Shown: in pieces, positions 59,037 through 64,000 of the stretch
Layout of the letters: every line of letters begins with the position of its first letter
How positions within the stretch are numbered: the stretch's first letter is position 1
Origin: CAJFUR01 sp904420575
Lineage (GTDB): Bacteria; Actinomycetota; Coriobacteriia; Coriobacteriales; Eggerthellaceae
Assembly: GCA_965119745.1 (NCBI GenBank)
Contig: OZ221973.1
Location: 372,001-436,000 of the forward strand
Direction: 5' to 3'
Length of the DNA stretch: 64,000 bases
Notes under the pieces: model-generated
The model's input: the letters and a program-made list of their open reading frames with translations, nothing else
Told to the model about the DNA's origin: nothing
The model's database searches: none
Program-made: the position numbers and the translations under genes

Positions 59037-60484
59037 ACTCCCTCCTCCGCAGCCTCTGCTTCTATGCAACCTGCATCACAAAAAGCCGCATCAATTTCGT
59101 ACTTGCTGGTAGGCTCGTATATCGTTTCGGACTGTCCTCCCAAATTCACTGCACGCAAATATTTATCGCGAAGATTGTTTGAGGGCCTGATGCCGGTGAA
59201 ACCGATGTAGCGTCGATCCGGGTTCGTCGTGGTGAACACAAGCGACCGAGTAGGAAGCGTTTCGAGCGGACGGAGATTATGGGCAGTAAAGATGAGTTGT
59301 CCCTTCCCATGCTCGGACAATACCTCAAGCAACTCGCCCAACAAGAACTCAAATATTCCCGAATCCAATTCGTCAATAGCTACGCAACAGTTTTCATCAT
59401 TGTAGACGTCAATAAGATGGCCCAAGATAGAAACGATCTTCTTTATGCCTTCGGACTCACAACGAAAGGGAAGCGTGCAATCGCCGCGATGTGACACCAT
59501 CTCAATGCGCGACCCAATGCTGCCGTCTTCCTTCATTTCATCGCCCAACGGCTGCACGGCAAGCGTGAGATTGGGCACGAGGGACGAAAGTACCACGTTG
59601 ATTGCTTTTACGGTTGCCTCGAGCTTGGCTAATTCACTTTTTCCAAGCACCGTTGGTTCGTCAATGTCGAGCAAAATGTCGTTAATCAGATAAGGTTCCT
59701 CCGGGTTGCGCAATGGAGCGATCGCAAGCCTGTTCAAACTTGCCCGCGCATTGTTGACGGTCGTGAGAACCGTCAATTTTCTAGCGAAATCTCTTAAACA
59801 AGCTACTGCGTCAATCAGGGGCACAACCGTAAAGTTGATAGCCTTTCTCACATTTTCCGAAACAATCTCGCGCTTTGAAAGCGCTTCAAACATATGGAAA
59901 AGCAATTCCATAAATTCAAAGGCGAACACCAGCGAGGTGCGTTCTTTGCGAGCGACCCTTTCAAGGACTGCATACTCAGTCGCAAGCTCATCATCAGCAG
60001 AAAAAACTGAAGCCCACGTTGTTTTCGGCACCGTAGAAAAGCGTGCAGGAAGATCGGTTTCTTTACCCAAACTTTCGTGTTCGAGAAGAAGACTTTTCCG
60101 AGGCTTCTCGCAATTTGAATACGACAGCCTCTCCTTCCCCACTGCAAGCTTTCCATCCTCGCACTTCAGTGTCACGGAATAATAGGCGACGAACGCAGTC
60201 TTGAGCTGGCGTGTATTGTCTTTTTGGACGTCAAGTTCTATCTGCAACTCAGCCTCGTCAAAGCCGAAACGAATACAATCGGTTGAAAAATGTTCAAGGC
60301 TCATACCGAGCAAGATGCTTTGAAGAATATCAAGCGCTTCGATGACGGCAGTTTTTCCTGAACCGTTTTGCCCGTAAATGCCAAGGATATCTGCTTCGAA
60401 CGGCCTTGAAGTAGACGGAAATTCAACGACACCATGCCCGACGTTTTTGAAATTGGTTAGTTCAATTGAGCGTAGTCTGGCCAT
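59033..60484 (-). CDS. AAA (ABC/SMC-like) ATPase of a putative two-gene defence system
   Basis: 483 residues of AAA_15/AAA_21 type. N-terminus MARLRSIELTNFKNVGHGVV, Walker A GIYGQNGSGKTAVIEAL at about 35-50, a long middle, then Walker B CVAIDELDSGIFEFLL with a catalytic Glu and IFTAHNLRPLE as switch histidine. Such ATPases pair with small TOPRIM or nuclease proteins in PARIS (AriA), RloA, AbiLi and related systems. The frame is open upstream into the decarboxylase gene's antisense strand, but ATG 60484 begins the domain. Its ribosome site AAGGGAG lies inside the arm of a 26-bp perfect hairpin. Codon use is more A/T-rich than neighbours. Confidence 0.82.
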   Translation of the reverse strand: MARLRSIELTNFKNVGHGVVEFPSTSRPFEADILGIYGQNGSGKTAVIEALDILQSILLGMSLEHFSTDCIRFGFDEAELQIELDVQKDNTRQLKTAFVAYYSVTLKCEDGKLAVGKERLSYSNCEKPRKSLLLEHESLGKETDLPARFSTVPKTTWASVFSADDELATEYAVLERVARKERTSLVFAFEFMELLFHMFEALSKREIVSENVRKAINFTVVPLIDAVACLRDFARKLTVLTTVNNARASLNRLAIAPLRNPEEPYLINDILLDIDEPTVLGKSELAKLEATVKAINVVLSSLVPNLTLAVQPLGDEMKEDGSIGSRIEMVSHRGDCTLPFRCESEGIKKIVSILGHLIDVYNDENCCVAIDELDSGIFEFLLGELLEVLSEHGKGQLIFTAHNLRPLETLPTRSLVFTTTNPDRRYIGFTGIRPSNNLRDKYLRAVNLGGQSETIYEPTSKYEIDAAFCDAGCIEAEAAEEGV

Positions 60485-60486
60485 GG

Positions 60487-60553
60487 TTTGCTCCCTTGCG
60501 TGGTATGCTCGCCGTTGCGAAGCTCCAGCGAGCATACCACGCAAGGGAGCAAA
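60487..60553 (-). promoter_or_regulatory. 26-bp perfect inverted repeat hiding the ATPase ribosome binding site
   Basis: Arms 60528-60553 and 60487-60512 are exact complements with a 15-nt loop. In the minus-strand mRNA the second arm ends in AAGGGAGCAAA, two bases before the AUG at 60484, so the Shine-Dalgarno is base-paired. A strongly A+T-rich stretch (60551-60595) just upstream, with an ATTCGT...ACGAAT dyad (60563-60585), probably holds the promoter, placing the hairpin at the very 5' end of the message. Confidence 0.8.
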
Positions 60554-60593
60554 AATATAGATATTCGTAATAAAAAATAACGAATTAAAGAAA

Positions 60594-60626
60594 ATACTGG
60601 CCGAAATATGAAACTTCGGCCAGTAT
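60594..60626 (-). terminator. Rho-independent terminator of glutamate decarboxylase gene
   Basis: ATACTGGCCGAA / TTCGGCCAGTAT, a 12-bp perfect stem, followed on the minus strand by TTTTCTTTAATT; 20 bp past the decarboxylase stop. Confidence 0.85.
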
Positions 60627-60645
60627 ATATTGCAGTGGAAGATGT

Positions 60646-62136
60646 CTACTTCGCGGCGGGCGTGGGGGCCTTCGTCTGCACCTTGTCGCCGTTGTTGACC
60701 GCGGCGCGGCCGCCATGGTTGAAGCCGGTGCGGATGACGCCCTGGGTGTTGCCGGTGACGAACTTGGCCTTGTTCAGGGTGTCGATCTCCTTCTTCATGT
60801 CCTCGACCAGCTTGATGGCCAGCTGCATGGAGAAGTCGGCACGGGCCACGACACGTTGCACCGTGGTGTCCTGCATGTCGGCAGGCATCGGGTACGCGGG
60901 CACCAGCCAGCCGCTCATGCGCAGGCGGTCGGACAGGTCGTAGAGCGACCACTCCACGTTCGCGTCGTCCTTCAGGCCCCAGCACACGATGGGAATGTGG
61001 CTGGCGTCTTCGTAGATTTCGAAGATGCCCATCTCGTCCAGCTCGAGCGCCAGGTAGCGGGCCACGTCGAGCGTGCGCTCCTGGATCTCCTTGAAGCCCT
61101 GGAAGCCGTTGCGCATGAGGACGTAGTACTGCCCCACGATCTGAGACGCGCTGCGCGAGAAGTTGATGGCCATGGTGGCCTCTTCGCCGCCCAGATAGCT
61201 CACCCAGAAGATCAGGTCTTCGGGCAGCGCTTCCTTGCTGCGCCACACCACCCAGCCGATGCCGGGGTACACGAGGCCGTACTTGTGGCCAGAGCAATTG
61301 ATGGACCAGACGTTCTTCAACTGGAAGTCCCACACCAGGTCGGGCTCCACGAACGGGGCGAACATGCCGCCCGACGCGCCGTCCACGTGGATGCGGATGG
61401 GCAGCTTCGGGTGTTCCTGGTTGTAGGCTTCAACCAGCTCGTCGAGCTTCTTCACGTCGTCGAACTTGCCGGTGTAGGTGATGCCTAGGATGGCCGTGAT
61501 GCCGATGGTGTGGTCGTCCACGTAGTCCATGACCGTGTCCATGTTCAGGGACAGATGGTCCTTCTCAAGCGGCACGAGGCGCATCTCGATGTCCCAATAG
61601 CGGCAGAACTTCTCCCAGCACACCTGATAGCCGGCCGAAATGACCAGGTTGGGGCGCTGCGAGGTGTAGATGTCGATGCCCGCGTCCTTCGCCAGCTTCT
61701 TCCAGCGGAACAGCATGCCCAGGCCGCCGAGCATGCAGGCCTCGGACGAACCCACGGTGGAGGTGCCCATGGGCTCCTCGTCGGGATTCGCATGCCACAA
61801 GTCGCCGATCATGGCGACGCAGCGGTTCTCCAGGTCGGCCGTCATGGGGTACTCGTCCTTGTCGATGGCGTTCTTCTCCATGGTCTCGGCCATGATCTTC
61901 GTGGCCATGGGCTCCATGTACGTCTGGCAGAACGTCGTGAGGTTCTGCGTGGCGTTGCCTTCGATGGACAGGTATTCCTTGATCATCTCGTAGGCGATGC
62001 GCGGCTCGACCGGATTGTCGTTCATCTTCAGGCGCGGCATTTGTGCGTCGGAAGACTCCGAACCAAAGATGGGCGTCAGGTACTTGGTGCCTTCGTCCAT
62101 GCCGTCCAGGATCTTGCTCGTGCTTGATTGTTCCAT
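60646..62136 (-). CDS. gadB: Glutamate decarboxylase
   Basis: 496 residues, PLP-dependent group II decarboxylase that turns glutamate into GABA and CO2, consuming a cytoplasmic proton. Landmarks: TSTVGSSEACMLGGLGMLFRW, HVDGASGG with Asp252 contacting the PLP nitrogen, and the Schiff-base Lys285 in SGHKYGLVYPG. Length and N-terminal helix fit bacterial GadB. A C-terminal tail of about 30 residues ends in a Lys/Ala/Pro stretch. It follows an antiporter gene on the same strand, giving the usual acid-resistance pair. ATG 62136 has TAGGAGG upstream. A 13-bp hairpin lies in the leader. Confidence 0.95.
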   Translation of the reverse strand: MEQSSTSKILDGMDEGTKYLTPIFGSESSDAQMPRLKMNDNPVEPRIAYEMIKEYLSIEGNATQNLTTFCQTYMEPMATKIMAETMEKNAIDKDEYPMTADLENRCVAMIGDLWHANPDEEPMGTSTVGSSEACMLGGLGMLFRWKKLAKDAGIDIYTSQRPNLVISAGYQVCWEKFCRYWDIEMRLVPLEKDHLSLNMDTVMDYVDDHTIGITAILGITYTGKFDDVKKLDELVEAYNQEHPKLPIRIHVDGASGGMFAPFVEPDLVWDFQLKNVWSINCSGHKYGLVYPGIGWVVWRSKEALPEDLIFWVSYLGGEEATMAINFSRSASQIVGQYYVLMRNGFQGFKEIQERTLDVARYLALELDEMGIFEIYEDASHIPIVCWGLKDDANVEWSLYDLSDRLRMSGWLVPAYPMPADMQDTTVQRVVARADFSMQLAIKLVEDMKKEIDTLNKAKFVTGNTQGVIRTGFNHGGRAAVNNGDKVQTKAPTPAAK

Positions 62137-62193
62137 GGATAAAACCTCCTATATCGATATGGGTTGGAACCTAACGTTGTGGCGCCCCTTCGA

Positions 62194-62237
62194 GCCGCCC
62201 GGCTGAAAACCCAGAAACCGGTGATCAGCCGGGCGGC
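62194..62237 (-). promoter_or_regulatory. Hairpin in the gadB leader
   Basis: GCCGCCCGGCTGA (62194-62206) and its exact complement (62225-62237) with an 18-nt loop, 58 bp upstream of the gadB start. It could be an attenuator or processing site between the antiporter and decarboxylase. Confidence 0.5.
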
Positions 62238-62326
62238 GGAAGTCGCCAAAGCCGGCGAGTGGCGCGTGCCCGGCGTGGCGGCGGCAGGCAGGACTTCGCC
62301 CGACAGCCGCTGCACGTCGCCGTGGG

Positions 62327-62363
62327 GGCCGGCGGGTGGCTCATGAGAGCCACCCGTCCGGCC
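62327..62363 (-). terminator. Hairpin after the antiporter gene
   Basis: GGCCGGCGGGTGGCTC / GAGCCACCCGTCCGGCC pair with a single bulge and ATGA loop, 20 bp past the antiporter stop. No T-run. Confidence 0.6.
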
Positions 62364-62383
62364 GCGGCCCCTGCTTTCGCGCG

Positions 62384-64000
62384 TTACCGCGTGGGGCCAT
62401 CCGTGTCCGGACCTTTTTCGCGCTTCGGGTCCTGCACGGACTCGTCGGCGCGCGGCAGGCCTTCGGCCACCACGCCATCCGTCACGCTCGAGCGCAGCTT
62501 TCCTTCGGCCTCGCGCTCGATCAGGTCGTCGCGCACGTCGCCTGCCTCCTTTGCATGCTGCGGCGCTTTCGCCGCAGAGGCGGAGCCGTGGTTGGGCGTG
62601 CAGGCGGCTCCCACGACCGTCACCCGTGACGTGGGGACGTCTGCGGAGACGGTGCGCGCATCGGCCTGACGGTGACGCAGGGCATCGGAGGGCTCGTCGA
62701 TCTGCAGGTCGTTGTCGAGGATGTCCTCGCCCAGCACGCCTCCGTCCGTCGGCCAGGTGCTGGCGCGGTGCGCCGCTTCGGCCTCGTAGGCCGCGCGTGC
62801 ACGCGCATCGGCGCCGCGCGAACCGGTGGCGCTAGCGTCGGCGCCACGCGCAGGTGCGCACGAAGGGCCGTCCATCGGGGAAGCGCCCTTGCCGGCCGCA
62901 TCCGCCTTCGACGCGCCCTCGTCCTGCAAGGGCGAGGCAGGACGCCTGGTCACGCTTGCCACGGCAGCTGTGAAGCTGCCCAAGCCCGTCACGTCGCGCG
63001 TGAGCCCGCTCGCTCCGCTTGGACGCGGTTCGCCCGAGACGCCTCCCTGGCTGCGCGAGCGCTTGTTGCCCGTCGCACTGGGCTGGGTACTCGAACGCGT
63101 CTGCGGCGAGGCGCCCGCCAAGGGATTCGCCGATGCGGGATCGGAAGGCACGGCAGCCGTCACGGCCGCGCGTTTCGCGCCGGTGCCGCCCGCGCCGCCG
63201 GCAACCGCCCCCGACACGCCCGCGGTCGTCGTGGTGTCCCAACGATGACGGTTGGCGTAGATGACGAACGGGATGGCCACCGATATGACGAAGGCGATGC
63301 CCAGCGTCAGCTGGTACACCATGTTCGACTGGGCATCCAGCTCGGAGGACGGGAAGAACGAGATGACGAGCGTCGCCACGGTCATGATCAGGCCGACTCC
63401 GGCCACGATGGCCTTGAACGGCGTGCCGCCCGGCAGCTGGAACGAACGCTGCAGATGCTTCTTGCGGAAGATCAGCACGAAGTATCCCAGGAAGAACAGG
63501 ACGTAGCCCACCAGGTAGATGACCACCGTGAGGCCGATGGCGGTCAGATAGCCCACCGATGAGCTGGAACCGCCCGAAAGCGCGATGGAGCCGCACAGCA
63601 CGGCGTCCCACACCGTCACGATGATGGCCTGGATGACGACGGTCTGCACGCTCACGCCGTGCTTGTTGACCTTCTTGAACGACGGCGGGATGATGCCGTC
63701 ATGCGCCGTGTCGAGCAGGGCGCGCGACGGGCCCACGATCCATGCCGAGATCTCGGCGAGCACGCCCAGCGCCAGCAGCAGCGCCACGGCGAACACGACC
63801 CAGCCCAGATTCGGGTTGATGTGCTGCACGAAGATGGCGCGAAACGCCTCGATGACACCGAACGACAGGTTGCCGTCCAGCACGCTCGCCGGCAAGGTGG
63901 TGGCCACGGCCAGGCCGCCCGCCGCATCCAGCAGGATGGTCAGGATGGCCAGCACGATCATGGCCAGCGGGTAGTTGCGGTTGGGGTTCTTCAGCTCGTT
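62384..64000 (-). CDS. gadC: Glutamate/GABA antiporter-like amino acid permease (5' end outside window)
   Basis: C-terminal 538 codons of an APC-superfamily permease; the frame is open at base 64000, so the start lies beyond. Helices of the second half are clear, with AEISAWIVGPSRALLDTAHDG and FKKVNKHGVSV as in GadC-type antiporters, which exchange GABA for glutamate. After the last helix (YANRHRW, near 63240) a tail of about 285 residues follows, rich in Ala, Ser, Gly and charged residues. In E. coli GadC the C-terminus is a short pH-controlled plug; the tail here is many times longer. Next gene downstream is gadB. Confidence 0.85.
   Translation of the reverse strand, partial: NELKNPNRNYPLAMIVLAILTILLDAAGGLAVATTLPASVLDGNLSFGVIEAFRAIFVQHINPNLGWVVFAVALLLALGVLAEISAWIVGPSRALLDTAHDGIIPPSFKKVNKHGVSVQTVVIQAIIVTVWDAVLCGSIALSGGSSSSVGYLTAIGLTVVIYLVGYVLFFLGYFVLIFRKKHLQRSFQLPGGTPFKAIVAGVGLIMTVATLVISFFPSSELDAQSNMVYQLTLGIAFVISVAIPFVIYANRHRWDTTTTAGVSGAVAGGAGGTGAKRAAVTAAVPSDPASANPLAGASPQTRSSTQPSATGNKRSRSQGGVSGEPRPSGASGLTRDVTGLGSFTAAVASVTRRPASPLQDEGASKADAAGKGASPMDGPSCAPARGADASATGSRGADARARAAYEAEAAHRASTWPTDGGVLGEDILDNDLQIDEPSDALRHRQADARTVSADVPTSRVTVVGAACTPNHGSASAAKAPQHAKEAGDVRDDLIEREAEGKLRSSVTDGVVAEGLPRADESVQDPKREKGPDTDGPTR

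Noticed and set aside
59033..61333. 766-codon ORF suggesting a longer ATPase
   Set aside because: The first 283 codons are another frame of the glutamate decarboxylase gene and the hairpin; the ATPase domain begins at ATG 60484.

Overview
The window is a chromosomal segment of a high-GC, anaerobic actinobacterium, most likely of the family Eggerthellaceae (Eggerthella / Gordonibacter / Adlercreutzia relatives). I infer this from gene content: several Tat-exported FAD-dependent reductases paired with membrane-spanning LuxR regulators, a soluble molybdopterin enzyme with a small iron-sulfur partner, TAXI-TRAP transport, and a glutamate decarboxylase/antiporter pair. No rRNA, tRNA, CRISPR array, insertion sequence or replication origin was found.

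Layout. 1-5.8 kb: on the minus strand, a LysR regulator, five 45-bp tandem repeats, a cytoplasmic molybdopterin oxidoreductase (resembling catechol dehydroxylases of this family), a small 4Fe-4S protein and an SLC13 anion transporter cut by the window edge, with a 48-residue Cys-rich protein upstream. 6.1-13.7 kb: a second LysR, ferritin, and an operon of a giant FtsX/MacB-type ABC exporter with its own two-component system. 13.8-22.6 kb: a TVP38-type membrane protein facing a six-gene operon (VTC, DUF4956, CotH, membrane glycosidase with a CBM9-like domain, HEAT protein, processive GT2) that looks like a surface-polysaccharide machine. 23-25 kb: a MarR regulator and an aminotransferase.

25.4-37.1 kb: a Tat flavoprotein divergent from a LuxR with two tandem HTH domains, then a respiratory-looking block on the minus strand: a triheme cytochrome fused to a sulfite-oxidase-like molybdenum domain, a second molybdenum-domain protein, a ferredoxin subunit, an NrfD membrane subunit, a flavoprotein split into two ORFs (the second carrying a zinc ribbon and an FMN-binding domain), and a Tat rhodanese. 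37.4-46.8 kb: SPFH protein, GntR, universal stress protein, LysR, TAXI-TRAP transporter with a sugar-nucleotide-reductase-like gene, DUF2871 and DUF2148 proteins. 47-49 kb: a PAS-GAF-GGDEF-EAL protein whose upstream region has a C11 tract beside a perfect TATAAT. 49.5-58 kb: two more divergent LuxR/Tat-flavoprotein pairs and a membrane XRE regulator.

58.1-60.6 kb is the most foreign-looking stretch. It is visibly richer in A+T and holds a decayed DUF1016 (YhcG-type nuclease) pseudogene followed by a two-gene AAA ATPase + TOPRIM-like operon that resembles phage-defence pairs (PARIS, RloAB, AbiL). The ATPase start is preceded by a perfect 26-bp inverted repeat whose 3' arm contains the ribosome binding site, suggesting translational gating. 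60.6-64 kb: glutamate decarboxylase and its antiporter, which carries an unusually long low-complexity C-terminal tail and runs off the window.
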